Source: Clostridium sp. CF012 (GTDB taxonomy: Bacteria; Bacillota; Clostridia; Clostridiales; Clostridiaceae). Taken from it: a stretch of 64,000 nucleotides of DNA. The notes below the pieces were generated by a model. The model made no database searches. It was given only the letters and a program-made list of their open reading frames with translations, and was not told the origin of the DNA. Of the stretch, positions 17,840 to 26,958 are shown one piece after another (positions within the stretch are counted from its first letter, which is position 1; the number at the start of each line of letters is the position of its first letter). The position numbers and the translations under genes are program-made. The DNA lies in contig NZ_JAHLEF010000020.1 in assembly GCF_018861755.1 (NCBI RefSeq), positions 1 through 64,000 of the forward strand, written 5' to 3'.

Positions 17840-18637
17840 TTATACTGGTAAATCTCTTTTTGAAAATATATATATACCCATACCATATAATACAATTCCC
17901 ACTATTGCTAATATGACTACCGGGAAAAGTACATTTTTGCCAGCAATAATATCATTTGCATTAAATAGAGTAAATAGTGTGAAATATTTCAGATTTTCTA
18001 GCTTTCCGCCCATATTTGCCAGCATCTGTATTAGGAAGAAAGCAATTGGTATCCCTGCGCCGATTGTAAAGGAATACTTAGTATCATTACTGATACAGGA
18101 AGCAAAAAAGCATATTCCGCTTATAGCTATGTGAAGAAAATATATAACTACATTCATCAGGACAAACTTTCCAATTTCAAGCAATCCTGGATGAATAATT
18201 GCTGAAAAAATTATAATTGCAACTGTAGCATAAGTAATCAGTAGACCAATACTTACCCACAAACATAATGCCTGCGTCAATGCAATCTTTACCCTTTTAT
18301 TTGGTGTGGCTAAAAGGTATGCCATAGAGCCACGATCCACATAACCTGCTATCAGCTTATTTCCAAGAATTATAGAAAATATTACTGGAAACATTATAAG
18401 TATCATACCATATAAATCCGTAGCTATAAATCCTATAAGCGTATTGCCAGTAGCAACAAAACCAAAAGCTTTCATTATTCCTGGCATTGATTTAATTACA
18501 TCATCAAAGGCATTGCTACTATTAGGATTAAACATGTACACAATACTCAAAATATATATAGATAATATATAAATAAAAATTATAAGCAGCTTATTATTAG
18601 CTTTCATTTCCCGCTTAAACAACGTCAAACTAATCAT
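17840..18637 (-). CDS. ABC-2 type transporter permease
   Basis: 265-aa membrane protein with about six helices, in the ABC-2 exporter pattern: KREMKANNKLLIIFIYILSIY, then YGMILIMFPVIFSIILGNKLIAGYVDRGSMAYLLATPNKRV. It pairs with the overlapping ATPase gene, whose last codons overlap its start by 8 bp. Substrate unknown, and such pairs often export toxins, peptides or lipids. A distant upstream ATG at 18712 lies within the ATPase gene. GGAGGTG precedes ATG 18637, which is chosen. Confidence 0.82.
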   Translation of the reverse strand: MISLTLFKREMKANNKLLIIFIYILSIYILSIVYMFNPNSSNAFDDVIKSMPGIMKAFGFVATGNTLIGFIATDLYGMILIMFPVIFSIILGNKLIAGYVDRGSMAYLLATPNKRVKIALTQALCLWVSIGLLITYATVAIIIFSAIIHPGLLEIGKFVLMNVVIYFLHIAISGICFFASCISNDTKYSFTIGAGIPIAFFLIQMLANMGGKLENLKYFTLFTLFNANDIIAGKNVLFPVVILAIVGIVLYGMGIYIFSKRDLPV

Positions 18638-19520
18638 TGTTTTCACCTCCATAGTAGTGCATAAATAACTCTTCAAGGGACTGTGTCTTAACATCAAGTT
18701 GGATAACTTCATACCTGTTTAGAGTACGTATTAGCGGCATTATATTACCCATAACAGACACAGTTACCTGATTCCCTTTGTTTTCTTTTACTTTAAAGCC
18801 CTCACCTGCAAAGCTTGAAGCCATTTCTTCTGTTAAAAAGGTAATAATATAGGATTTTCGTTTTGCTTGGGACAGTATTTTCATATCCTCAATGGCAACC
18901 AAATAACCCTCCTTGATAATAGCTGTTCGGTCACAAGTTCGTTCAATTTCATCAAAATTATGTGAGGACATAAATATTGTTTTACCTTTTTCTTTTTCTG
19001 ATAATATAAGCTCAAGGAATTTATTTTGCATCAAGGGGTCAAGTCCACTGGTAGGTTCATCAAGAATTAAAATATCTGGATCATGCATAAAGGCGCATAC
19101 AATTCCTACCTTTTGCTTCATACCCTTGGACATTTTTTTAATTCTGCCATTTGGATCTAAATTAAACATATTAATTAGCTCCTCGGCACGTTTAAAATCT
19201 TTGATACCCTTCATTTCTGCAATAAATTTAATAAACTGAATTCCACTCATATCATCCATAAAAGCAATTTCTCCAGGAAGATATCCAAGGTTTTTCTGAA
19301 TTATATCACTTTGCGTGCTGCAGTTCATATCATTAATAAAACATTCACCTGCGCTTGGATGAATAAATCCCATTAGGTGTCTTATGGTGGTGGTCTTTCC
19401 TGCTCCATTAGGTCCTAAGAATCCGAATACTTCCCCTTTTATCACTGAAAGCTCTAAATCAAATACTCCTTTTTTATTACCGTAATCTTTGGTTAATTGT
19501 TTGATTTCAATAATATTCAC
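18630..19520 (-). CDS. ABC transporter ATP-binding protein
   Basis: 296 aa. Walker A GPNGAGKTT, Q-loop LGYLPGE, signature MSKGMKQKVGI (a KGMKQ variant of LSGGQ common in CcmA/NatA-type exporters), Walker B ILILDEPTSGLD and H-loop SSHNFDE. The C-terminal extension (about 215-290) is typical of drug or bacitracin-type exporters. It energises the overlapping ABC-2 permease. A degraded TetR gene precedes it with a 4-bp overlap, which implies the exporter was once TetR-controlled. Confidence 0.92.
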   Translation of the reverse strand: MNIIEIKQLTKDYGNKKGVFDLELSVIKGEVFGFLGPNGAGKTTTIRHLMGFIHPSAGECFINDMNCSTQSDIIQKNLGYLPGEIAFMDDMSGIQFIKFIAEMKGIKDFKRAEELINMFNLDPNGRIKKMSKGMKQKVGIVCAFMHDPDILILDEPTSGLDPLMQNKFLELILSEKEKGKTIFMSSHNFDEIERTCDRTAIIKEGYLVAIEDMKILSQAKRKSYIITFLTEEMASSFAGEGFKVKENKGNQVTVSVMGNIMPLIRTLNRYEVIQLDVKTQSLEELFMHYYGGENND

Positions 19521-19907
19521 TTTAAATATTCCTCCTTATAAGAAATTTTCTTATAAAATTCTATGATCTTTTCATATCCCGCATCAATTTGCTCCATATC
19601 TAGATTAGGGTTACAAAAACTATCCTTCCAAAACCCTTCCAAACACCAAGTAGTAATATTGATTAGTTGAAGTATGTCTAATCCATCCTTGAATTTATTC
19701 TTTTCTATTCTTCCAAGTAAATTATTAATACCATTATTGGACTCAGTGGTATTTTTTCCAATTAGGTCTGCTGCCACTTCTTCATCATCTTCATAAAAGG
19801 TCTTAAGAATAAAACGGTATGAATATTCATGTTGCTCCTCCTCTCGTTGACCGTATCTGTTAATATAATTGTAACTCTATTGACCGATTTGGAGAAGACG
19901 CATTTTC
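19517..19907 (-). pseudogene. Degraded TetR-family regulator
   Basis: The last 86 codons read as a TetR ligand-binding domain (DGLDILQLINITTWCLEGFWKD). The frame continues upstream without a start through NRYGQREEEQHEYSYRFILKTFYEDDEE to a stop near 19887. In another frame just above lies ENASSPNRSI, resembling the HTH entry of TetR proteins (YENAST.RI). So the helix-turn-helix core has been lost by internal deletion and the reading frame is broken. A GTG at 19777 could allow a DNA-binding-less fragment, but this is not a working repressor. The 3' end overlaps the ABC ATPase start by 4 bp. Confidence 0.65.
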
Positions 19908-20129
19908 AAAAATTCTTCATGTTAATATAATGATTGAGCTTAAATTATTATAAAAGTAATTGCATATAGCAATTACTTCTAATAAATTTCATTTAAAAAT
20001 GTACCTAAAACATGAAAAAAGTTGTTTGTACAGAAATTAAAATTACTATTAGCAGTTAGTTTATATTGCATAATGACATAATGTTTTTTTATTGATAAAA
20101 TAGATGCATATGGCAAGGAGGCATCATAG

Positions 20130-20579
20130 ATGGATGATTTAGATATTAAGATAATAAATATTATTAGTAATAATGCAAGAGTATCACATGAAGAAATAAG
20201 CAGAATTCTACATATCTCAAGGCAAGCAATTCATCAAAGAATAAAAAAACTAGAAGATGGTGGAGTAATAAAAGGTTATAAAAGTATTATTGATTGGGCT
20301 AAATTAGGTGAAGATACCAAAGCATATATATATGTAAGAGTAAATATGTCAAATTACAAAGAGGATATACAAGAATATATTAGTATCGATATACCTAATG
20401 TATTTATAGAAGAATGTCAAAGAATACATGGGGATTGGTGTATTGTAATTAAAGTTCGAGCAAAGTCTACATCAGATATTACAAATTTCATTGACCAATT
20501 ATGGAAAGTAAAATCTACTATAGATACGGCTACTACATTTATTTTATCAACAATAATAGAAGATAATATAAAATCATAA
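20130..20579 (+). CDS. Lrp/AsnC-family transcriptional regulator
   Basis: 149 aa. N-terminal helix-turn-helix (residues 3-50, DDLDIKIINIISNNARVSHEEISRILHISRQAIHQRIKKLEDGGVI) and C-terminal RAM ligand domain (about 65-145). The family senses amino acids. It sits 22 bp upstream of a 2-hydroxyacid dehydrogenase with which it is probably co-transcribed. ATG 20130 is preceded by AAGGAGG. Confidence 0.9.
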   Translation: MDDLDIKIINIISNNARVSHEEISRILHISRQAIHQRIKKLEDGGVIKGYKSIIDWAKLGEDTKAYIYVRVNMSNYKEDIQEYISIDIPNVFIEECQRIHGDWCIVIKVRAKSTSDITNFIDQLWKVKSTIDTATTFILSTIIEDNIKS

Positions 20580-20601
20580 TTAAATTAAGGGGTGAGAATG
20601 G

Positions 20602-21504
20602 ATGAAATTTAATAAAATAGTGTGTATTGATAAGGCCGGATTGGACTCTTGGGCAATTGAAGAATTAAAGAAATATTCTAAAAATCCAGTTGAGATATTT
20701 GATGATTATCCACAAGATAATGACGAAATTATATCAAGAATTAAAGATGCTGATTGTGTGCTCGTATCTTGGAATACACAGATAGATAAAGAGGTAATTG
20801 AAAAATGTAATCAGATCAAGTATATTGGAATGTGCTGTAGTCTTTACGATGAAAATTCAGCTAATGTTGATATTAAAACTGCTAGAGAGAGCAATATTGA
20901 TGTTCGCGGAGTTAGAGACTATGGAGACGAGGGATTAGTTGAATTCATTATTAGTGAATTAATAAGGCTAATAAAGGGTTTAGGAGAATGCCAGTGGAAA
21001 GATGAACCTATGGAGTTAACACAAAAGAAAATTGGAATAATTGGGATGGGAACAACAGGGAGAATGTTGGCCAAAAGAGCATCTGCCTTCGGAATGAAAG
21101 TTTATTACTTCAGTAGAAATAGAAAATTTGATATTGAAAAGGAAGGAATAGAATATCTTTCACTAAATGAGTTATTGAGTACAACAGAAATTATATCTAT
21201 TCATTTGCCTAAAAATACAATGATACTAGGAAAAGATGAATTCTCTTTATTTGGTAAAGGCAAAATATTAGTTAACACTTCTTTAGATGTTCCATTTGAT
21301 GTGCCAGCATTCTTGGAGTGGATACAAATCGAAGGGAATTTTGCTATATACGATGAAGATGGTGTAGGAAGGTACCAACAAGAGTTTCAGAAATATCCTA
21401 ATATAATTTTATCCAAAAAAGTAGCAGGTTGGACAAAAGAAGCAAGGCAAAGATTATCTAGTAAAGTCCTACAAAACATTGAAGAGTTTTTAGGGCCTCT
21501 GTAG
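20602..21504 (+). CDS. D-isomer-specific 2-hydroxyacid dehydrogenase
   Basis: 300 aa. The NAD-binding Rossmann motif is GIIGMGTTGRMLAKRASAFGMKVYYFSR (about 147-174). IISIHLPKN and GKGKILVNTS follow as in the family, but the usual catalytic His near GWxT is replaced around KKVAGWTKEA, where no histidine is visible. So the reaction, and even activity, is uncertain. It interconverts 2-keto and D-2-hydroxy acids in ordinary members. It follows an Lrp-type regulator and ends in a bidirectional hairpin. Confidence 0.82.
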   Translation: MKFNKIVCIDKAGLDSWAIEELKKYSKNPVEIFDDYPQDNDEIISRIKDADCVLVSWNTQIDKEVIEKCNQIKYIGMCCSLYDENSANVDIKTARESNIDVRGVRDYGDEGLVEFIISELIRLIKGLGECQWKDEPMELTQKKIGIIGMGTTGRMLAKRASAFGMKVYYFSRNRKFDIEKEGIEYLSLNELLSTTEIISIHLPKNTMILGKDEFSLFGKGKILVNTSLDVPFDVPAFLEWIQIEGNFAIYDEDGVGRYQQEFQKYPNIILSKKVAGWTKEARQRLSSKVLQNIEEFLGPL

Positions 21505-21516
21505 TCTTTCAAATAC

Positions 21517-21567
21517 AGAGAAATCAGCTAACCCATTAATTTTCCTAATGGATTAGCTAATTTCTCT
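21517..21567. terminator. Bidirectional terminator hairpin, copy 2 of a repeated sequence
   Basis: Stem AGAGAAATCAGCTAACCCATTA paired with TAATGGATTAGCTAATTTCTCT around a short loop. It has the same core and left flank (CTTTCAAATACA) as the hairpin at 11974-12016. It lies between the dehydrogenase and the convergent dapB-like gene. Confidence 0.75.
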
Positions 21568-21625
21568 GCAGCAAAAGGAGCTGGGTCGTAAACTCTACCG
21601 CATACAATAATATCTGCTTTATTCG
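21568..21625 (-). pseudogene. Short fragment of a second AtuA-like (DUF1446) gene
   Basis: About 55 bp here match positions 15112-15166 of the AtuA-like gene with only a few substitutions. On the minus strand they encode the family signature VCGRVYDPAPFAA. Nothing of the gene continues on either side: the hairpin copy adjoins at 21567 and the dapB-like gene ends at 21654. It is a scar of a deleted or recombined paralogue, or of a duplication. Confidence 0.75.
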
Positions 21626-21653
21626 CTCTTCTTACTTTGATATATCTAGAAAA

Positions 21654-22451
21654 TTATAAATTCAATACATCCTTTACTGTATATAAACCAGGTTCTTTTC
21701 CATAAATAAAAGAAGCTGCTTCGCATGCCCCTTCAGCAAAGCATTCCCAATTGTGAGCATGGTGCGTAATTTCCAACCGTTCACCTTGAAGGCCAAAGAG
21801 CACAGTATGACTGCTAGAGATATCTCCTGCACGAATGGAATGATAGCCTATAGCCCCCGGGACCCTAGCACCTTCACCCTGTCTTCCATGAACTGCAATT
21901 TCCTTTAGCGATTTATCAAGAGCTTTTGCAATAACTTCACCCATTTCTTTTGAGGTTCCACTAGGCGCATCTTTTTTATTTCTATCATGCATTTCTATAA
22001 TCTCAATATCAGCTGTATTACCAATGGCATTTGCTGCAATTTCTAGTAAGGAATACATAAGATTTACCACTCTTGACGTATTAGCAGCATACACTATTGG
22101 GATTTCTTTGGAAATTTCCTTTATTCTATCTAGCTGTTCTACAGAAAATCCAGTAGTTCCACAGACTACAGCTTTTTTTGATATCAATGAACTTTCAAAT
22201 ACCGCCATAGATGTGGTAGGATTACTATAGTCAATAATTACATCACATTCATCAATTACATTTTCAAGATCCTCTACAACCTTCGCAGAAGTAGTTTCTC
22301 CAAGGTTACACACAATCCCCAAATCTTTATTGATGTATTCTCTTCCCTTTGGTCCAATTCCATAAAGAATTTTCATATCCGCTCTTGAACTTGCTACCTT
22401 TACGATGAGTTTACCCATTTTACCTTTAGGACCAATTACGATAAGGTTCAT
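21654..22451 (-). CDS. dapB: 4-hydroxy-tetrahydrodipicolinate reductase (DapB family)
   Basis: 265 aa. The N-terminal NAD(P) motif VIGPKGKMGK, CGTTGFS, and the active-site block EMHDRNKKDAPSGTSKEMGE carry the catalytic His and Lys (H and K of the HHxxKxDAPSGT motif; the second His is Asp here). The family makes tetrahydrodipicolinate for lysine and diaminopimelate. No other dap gene is nearby, and the N-terminal GxxGxxG is altered (GPKGKMG). It might therefore be a paralogue with another role, once linked to an AtuA gene whose scar lies just downstream. ATG 22451 follows GAGAGGAGAGG. Confidence 0.82.
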   Translation of the reverse strand: MNLIVIGPKGKMGKLIVKVASSRADMKILYGIGPKGREYINKDLGIVCNLGETTSAKVVEDLENVIDECDVIIDYSNPTTSMAVFESSLISKKAVVCGTTGFSVEQLDRIKEISKEIPIVYAANTSRVVNLMYSLLEIAANAIGNTADIEIIEMHDRNKKDAPSGTSKEMGEVIAKALDKSLKEIAVHGRQGEGARVPGAIGYHSIRAGDISSSHTVLFGLQGERLEITHHAHNWECFAEGACEAASFIYGKEPGLYTVKDVLNL

Positions 22452-22526
22452 AGTACATACCTCTCCTCTCTCTAACATAAATACTCAAAGTTAAAATTCC
22501 AACGTGGTTTTTAATATTTAATAAAT

Positions 22527-23024
22527 TTATTTTAATACTTTTTCATAACAGCAAAACGGCTTTTCTTTCCCTAGGTAGCTCATTTCTCCAACAAGCTTAT
22601 ATCCACATCTTATAAATAACGCGTTCATATTTGGATTTTTTGAATAAGTATCTGTTTTTAAATATCTTAAATTGTTCTTTAAAGCTAATTCATCAGTAAA
22701 TTTCATTAATTCCGTACCAATTCCATTTCTTCTGTACGCCGGAGAAACTGACATTCTATGGACAACCATAGCGACTTCATTTAATGTCCAATTTAATTCA
22801 TTATACTCAACAGGCTCTACCTTATTAATACATGTAAAACCAGCTATTTTCCCTTCTCTTTCTATCACAAATAAGTGCTCTTTTTGTATATCATTTATAA
22901 AATCTTTTTCTTGAGGGTAATTTTCATCCCATTGACTGTTGTTATAAGATCGCATCTCAACAATAGTTTGCTTTATAATTCCCATAATATCTTTTAAATC
23001 TTCTAAAATCGCTTTTCTTATTAT
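22527..23024 (-). CDS. GNAT-family N-acetyltransferase, probable ATA or ATT start
   Basis: About 165 aa. GNAT fold with the acetyl-CoA loop VSPAYRRNGIGTELMKF (R/QxxGxG/A) and NPNMNALFIRCGYKLVGE at the C-terminus. Substrate unknown. A TTG at 23048 would start the frame but has no ribosome site. AGGAG sits at 23033-23037, and the first codons at proper distance are ATT 23027, ATA 23024 and ATA 23021, giving the usual N-terminus (M)IRKAILEDL. I list ATA 23024. One of three genes here with this property. Confidence 0.75.
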   Translation of the reverse strand: MIRKAILEDLKDIMGIIKQTIVEMRSYNNSQWDENYPQEKDFINDIQKEHLFVIEREGKIAGFTCINKVEPVEYNELNWTLNEVAMVVHRMSVSPAYRRNGIGTELMKFTDELALKNNLRYLKTDTYSKNPNMNALFIRCGYKLVGEMSYLGKEKPFCCYEKVLK

Positions 23025-23048
23025 AATAATCACTCCTAATTTTTTCAA

Positions 23049-23351
23049 CTTGCTCTATATGTTCTAGTCTATTGTTTTTATTATATTATAAACCATCTTT
23101 CTTCACCTATCTATACTTTAATTATTCTTATTTAATACTTCTAATAGTTTTTTAGAATAACTGCTATAAAGCAAATACTTAAAAGGTTGTAAGTGATTTT
23201 TTCAAATTCCAATTGTTATTTTTGTACTAAGGAATTTAAAGCTCCAGCGCTTATGCCCCTAATCATAGGATTGTAAATAATCAGAGTTTTAAAGGATTAT
23301 AGATACATTTGTGGAAATTACAGTAATACTTTAATAATTAGGGAAAAGTTT
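23049..23351. other. Intergenic region, no gene seen
   Basis: AT-rich spacer between the GNAT gene and the brnQ terminator. I see only a probable GNAT promoter -10 box (TATAAT on the minus strand near 23090) and no conserved coding frame. Confidence 0.4.
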
Positions 23352-23380
23352 ATTGGCTTGTCTATTTACGACAAGCCAAT
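23352..23380 (-). terminator. Rho-independent terminator of brnQ
   Basis: Perfect 11-bp stem ATTGGCTTGTC / GACAAGCCAAT with a seven-base loop. It lies 70 bp after the brnQ stop. The T tract on the minus strand is short (AATAAACTTTT). Confidence 0.6.
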
Positions 23381-23449
23381 TTTATATTCTTTTACCCTCA
23401 ATATTGCTAACATAGCCATATATTTCAGTAGTTTTTATATATTATTGTG

Positions 23450-24772
23450 TTAATTGGCAACTTCGACAGTCTTACTCTTTTTCATAATTAAAGCGCCTAC
23501 AATAAATCCAAGTATTGATGGTACTAACCAAGTGAATCCCTGGCTACTTAAAGGAATAAACTTAACTAAATTGTCAAGAGCAATGGTTTTAACATGAATG
23601 GCTCCTATTATATTAAGTGCTCCAAAAGAATCATACACCCCTACAATTACCGACATTAAGGCTGCACCTTTCCAAGCACCGTCGTTTGGTACAAATCTTT
23701 TGAATAAACCTAGTAGAGTTATTACTATTGATACAGGATAAGCTAGCATGAATATTGGGAAAGCATAGTTAATGATAGCTTTTACTCCGCCTGATGCCAT
23801 AATTACTCCAATAACAGATACAATACCTACACACATTTTAAAGCTAATCTTGTTCTTTGTAAGTCCGCTTATAAAATCCGCAATGGTTGCTGTTATTCCA
23901 ACTGATGTAGTAAGACATGCCAATATAACTGCAATAGAAAGAGCCGCTACACCGCTGTTTCCTAGAAGTCTCCTTACAAGACCAACAAGAAGAGCAGTTT
24001 GATCTACATCCTTAGGGAAATAAGAGTTACCTGTTGCACCAAGGTATAATAGACCACCGTAAACTATTAGAAGTCCAATGAAAGCAATCGCAACTGCATT
24101 AAAAGTTATTTTAGAAATGCTCTTTTGGTCTGTATATCCCTTAGCTTTAATAGCTTCGATAAATATAACAGCACATAACAATCCTGTAAGAATGTCACCG
24201 GTTTGATAAGCTGTTGTAAAGGCATTAGTGAATGGGTTTTTGATTCCTGTATCTACAGGCACTCCAATTGGTGTAGCAAATGCCATAATTACTATAAAAA
24301 CAAGAATTAATAAAAGTATAGGTGTCAGTATTTTACCAACCTTATCAATAACGTTTGACTTATCATTAGCAAAATAGAAGTTTATTGCAAAATAAATTAT
24401 TAGGAATATATAAACTGAATATGACGGAAGATTTGGAAATACTCCTTTCAAACCGGTTTCAAAGGCAACCCCTCCTGTTCTTGGCACACTTATGAAGGCA
24501 CCTAAACCCATTACAAATAACATATAAACTTTATAGAACCATGGAGATATAGGTCTTGTTAGACCCTGGAAAGTACCTCCACAATTTCCAACTGCAATAA
24601 CTGATACAACTGGTAATAAAATTCCTGTAAGTAGCAAACCTATAGTAGCAACTCCCCAGCTTGAACCCGACATATAGCCAATGAACGGTGGAAAAATCAG
24701 GTTACCTGCTCCAAAGAAAATGGCAAAAACTGCAAATCCAACAACTAAACTGTCTTTTAATGTTTTGCTCAC
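23450..24772 (-). CDS. brnQ: Branched-chain amino acid transport system II carrier protein
   Basis: 440 aa with 12 predicted membrane helices. The conserved N-terminus is VGFAVFAIFFGAGNLIFPPFIG, with SVPRTGGVAFE in an early loop, as in BrnQ (LIVCS family). It imports leucine, isoleucine and valine with sodium or protons. The start is GTG 24772 behind AAAGGGGAG. A sigma-54 promoter lies about 255 bp upstream (25026-25041) and a matching enhancer palindrome at 25195-25220, so the adjacent enhancer-binding protein probably activates it. Confidence 0.93.
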   Translation of the reverse strand: MSKTLKDSLVVGFAVFAIFFGAGNLIFPPFIGYMSGSSWGVATIGLLLTGILLPVVSVIAVGNCGGTFQGLTRPISPWFYKVYMLFVMGLGAFISVPRTGGVAFETGLKGVFPNLPSYSVYIFLIIYFAINFYFANDKSNVIDKVGKILTPILLLILVFIVIMAFATPIGVPVDTGIKNPFTNAFTTAYQTGDILTGLLCAVIFIEAIKAKGYTDQKSISKITFNAVAIAFIGLLIVYGGLLYLGATGNSYFPKDVDQTALLVGLVRRLLGNSGVAALSIAVILACLTTSVGITATIADFISGLTKNKISFKMCVGIVSVIGVIMASGGVKAIINYAFPIFMLAYPVSIVITLLGLFKRFVPNDGAWKGAALMSVIVGVYDSFGALNIIGAIHVKTIALDNLVKFIPLSSQGFTWLVPSILGFIVGALIMKKSKTVEVAN

Positions 24773-25025
24773 GATAATTACTCCCCTTTACATTTTAAAA
24801 ATATTTTATTTTTATAATTTCTTTTTAATAGCTTGCCCATATCCATGAATATCTTCCAGTTATTGTTACACTACTCCATCATGCTTATTAGGACTATTTG
24901 GGATTTCTAATGTCGAATAGTTTACTATGGCATTAAACAATTACAACCCTAGCTATGGTTATACTTTAGCATCACTGATCTAATCCCCCCTTTTAAAGCT
25001 TAATATATTTCATAAATATCTATTA

Positions 25026-25041
25026 AGCAACTTTCATGCCG
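25026..25041 (-). promoter_or_regulatory. Sigma-54 promoter of brnQ
   Basis: On the minus strand the sequence is CGGCATGAAAGTTGCT, which has GG and GC separated by exactly ten bases (-24/-12). The predicted transcript starts near 25015 and has a leader of about 240 bases before the GTG. No T-box or known riboswitch motif was seen in that leader. Confidence 0.7.
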
Positions 25042-25194
25042 AAAATCATTCTATAGTGTGTTAAAAATAAAATTCTCAGTATCATCATAAAATATTACAT
25101 ATCATGCCCCACTTTAAAGCTAATATTATATTAATTGCCACGGTTTTTATTCACGATTTTTTCTCTCGAAAGGCTATTAATCTAAGCGAAATTA

Positions 25195-25220
25195 CTAGAG
25201 TAAAATTTTTTTTACTCTAG
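25195..25220. promoter_or_regulatory. Enhancer (UAS) palindrome for the sigma-54 activator, copy 1
   Basis: Perfect 11-bp arms (CTAGAGTAAAA / TTTTACTCTAG, four-base centre) containing AGAGTAAA-N6-TTTACTCT. It lies about 168 bp upstream of the brnQ -24 element. The identical 8+6+8 motif occurs at 28326-28347, between two other sigma-54 promoters. Confidence 0.75.
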
Positions 25221-25245
25221 GGGTAAAAATTTTAAAATGCAAAAT

Positions 25246-25282
25246 AAAAAGATATGGGTGAATTTCCTCCCCATATCTTTTT
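25246..25282 (-). terminator. Rho-independent terminator of the enhancer-binding protein gene
   Basis: Stem AAAAAGATATGGG / CCCATATCTTTTT; the stop codon (25281-25283) abuts the stem. A T-rich tail follows on the minus strand. Confidence 0.8.
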
Positions 25283-26651
25283 ATTTTAGTTCATATTTTT
25301 CAATTTTATATTTTAACAATTGCTTTGAAATACCTAGTTTTCTTGCTGTCTCAGTAAATCTATTATTGCTATTTTGCAACTCGTTTATAATAATTTGTTT
25401 CTCATATTCTTCAATAGAAGACTTAAGAGGTTTTGCTGTACTATTTAGGGGAGCTTCTGAACTTCTACTAATATGCTTGCTTATTCTTTCTGGGATGTCG
25501 TCAATTGTTATTTGTGTAGTACTGACGTTGTTATATGCCGTTTCAATTGCATTTTTTAGTTCTCTAATATTACCTGGCCAGTTATATTTATAAAAGCAAT
25601 CCAAAACTTCAGGATGAATATCTTTGATATTAACATTCATAGTACTATTAAATCTATTGATATAAAAATTAAGAATGCCTCCAATATCCTCCTTTCTCTC
25701 CGAAAGGTCAGGTAAATTAAGTTGAACCACTCCCAATCTATAAAATAAGTCATCTCTCAATTTTTTTTCAGAAACCATTTTTTCAGGACACTCATTTGTG
25801 GCTGATATAATCCTTATATCTAAGGGTATATTTTGGGTACCACCTATTCTTCTGATTATTTTTTCTTCAATAGCTTTTAATAATTTTACCTGCAAATAAA
25901 TATCCAAAGAGTTGATTTCATCAAGAAACAATGTTCCTCCATCCGCCTGTTCAAAAATTCCTTGGATGTCATTGGAACCGGTGAAGCTCCCTTTGACGGT
26001 CCCAAATAGAATGCTCTCAAGCAAGGTTGCCGGAATGGCTCCACAATTCTGGGATATAAAGGGTTTGGTATATCTTTCACTCATATTGTGAATTGCCTGA
26101 GCTACAACTTCTTTACCAGTACCTGTCTTTCCATAGATTAGTACTGAAGAATTAGTTTTTGATATTTTGGATATCTTTTTCTTTATTTCAAGCATTTTTG
26201 GGTTTACTGTTATTAAATCGTCTATTGTATATATAGTATTATTTTTTCTGTAGATTTTATGGTTTGAGTAACTATCTAGCATTTCAATGCTCTCTTTTGT
26301 ATAGAAATATTTAGAAAATTCAATAGCACCTATAACTTTATTATCCTCAGTTAAAGGATAGGTAGAATTGATTGCCTGAACGCTGTTTCCTTTTCTTGTA
26401 ATTAACTCTTGATTTTTATTACATATGGGTACTCCGGTTTTAAGAACATTCATTATACTGCTTGTTTCATCAGTAAGATTAGCATAAAGTGATGTAATTT
26501 TATGTCCTATAAATTTATCTGGGCTTAATGCAAGTGCTTTAATTATTTCTAAATTCGCGGCATCATAAAAAATTACAACTCCTTTTTCATCAGTTATCAA
26601 TATGTTCTCAAAATCATTCAGTTTTTTTATCTCATCAAATTTAAAATTCAT
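25281..26651 (-). CDS. Sigma-54-dependent enhancer-binding activator, RocR-like
   Basis: 456 aa. N-terminal PAS-type sensor (about 12-115), central AAA+ domain with Walker A G174KTGTGKE, L1 loop GSFTGS (221-226, a variant of GAFTGA), Walker B GGTLFLDE (238-245) and [11 protein letters not shown]. The C-terminal Fis-type HTH is [22 protein letters not shown]. It is close in layout to RocR, which activates arginine catabolism in Bacillus. Neighbouring brnQ, M20 and amidohydrolase genes all have sigma-54 promoters and share an enhancer motif, which makes them its probable targets. ATG 26651. Confidence 0.92.
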   Translation of the reverse strand: MNFKFDEIKKLNDFENILITDEKGVVIFYDAANLEIIKALALSPDKFIGHKITSLYANLTDETSSIMNVLKTGVPICNKNQELITRKGNSVQAINSTYPLTEDNKVIGAIEFSKYFYTKESIEMLDSYSNHKIYRKNNTIYTIDDLITVNPKMLEIKKKISKISKTNSSVLIYGKTGTGKEVVAQAIHNMSERYTKPFISQNCGAIPATLLESILFGTVKGSFTGSNDIQGIFEQADGGTLFLDEINSLDIYLQVKLLKAIEEKIIRRIGGTQNIPLDIRIISATNECPEKMVSEKKLRDDLFYRLGVVQLNLPDLSERKEDIGGILNFYINRFNSTMNVNIKDIHPEVLDCFYKYNWPGNIRELKNAIETAYNNVSTTQITIDDIPERISKHISRSSEAPLNSTAKPLKSSIEEYEKQIIINELQNSNNRFTETARKLGISKQLLKYKIEKYELK

Positions 26652-26882
26652 AACATCACCCGCAAAATCAAATTTTAGTATCTTTTATCATTGTCATTAC
26701 TTAAATATACTACTTTTTAAAGCAAAGAAAAAGATAAATTTTCTTGTACTAGCGATTCTTCTCTTCCAACCCACCATCTTCACGAAGTGCAAATCTTCCC
26801 TTTTCTATAGTCAATACAACAATTAATAATCTGAAACCCATTTTTAATCATATAACTATTAGAAAACAGAAATGATTAGTAA
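26652..26882. other. Intergenic region upstream of the activator gene
   Basis: No gene seen. No sigma-54 GG-N10-GC pattern precedes the activator, so it is probably expressed from an ordinary weak promoter and not from its own regulon. Confidence 0.4.
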
Positions 26883-26923
26883 TACAAAAGAGCTGTCCCA
26901 TATTAATGAGACAACTCTTTTGT
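26883..26923 (-). terminator. Rho-independent terminator of the M20 gene
   Basis: Stem TACAAAAGAG(C)TGTC / GACAACTCTTTTGTA with one mismatch, about 36 bp after the M20 stop. Confidence 0.7.
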
Positions 26924-26958
26924 AATTTTATTTTAATAATTTTTCCTTTAGCCATGGT

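Noticed and set aside
24773-25015. brnQ leader as a T-box or riboswitch
   Set aside because: The leader is long, but I found no AGGGTGGNACCGCG T-box sequence and no known aptamer consensus; control is explained by the sigma-54 elements.
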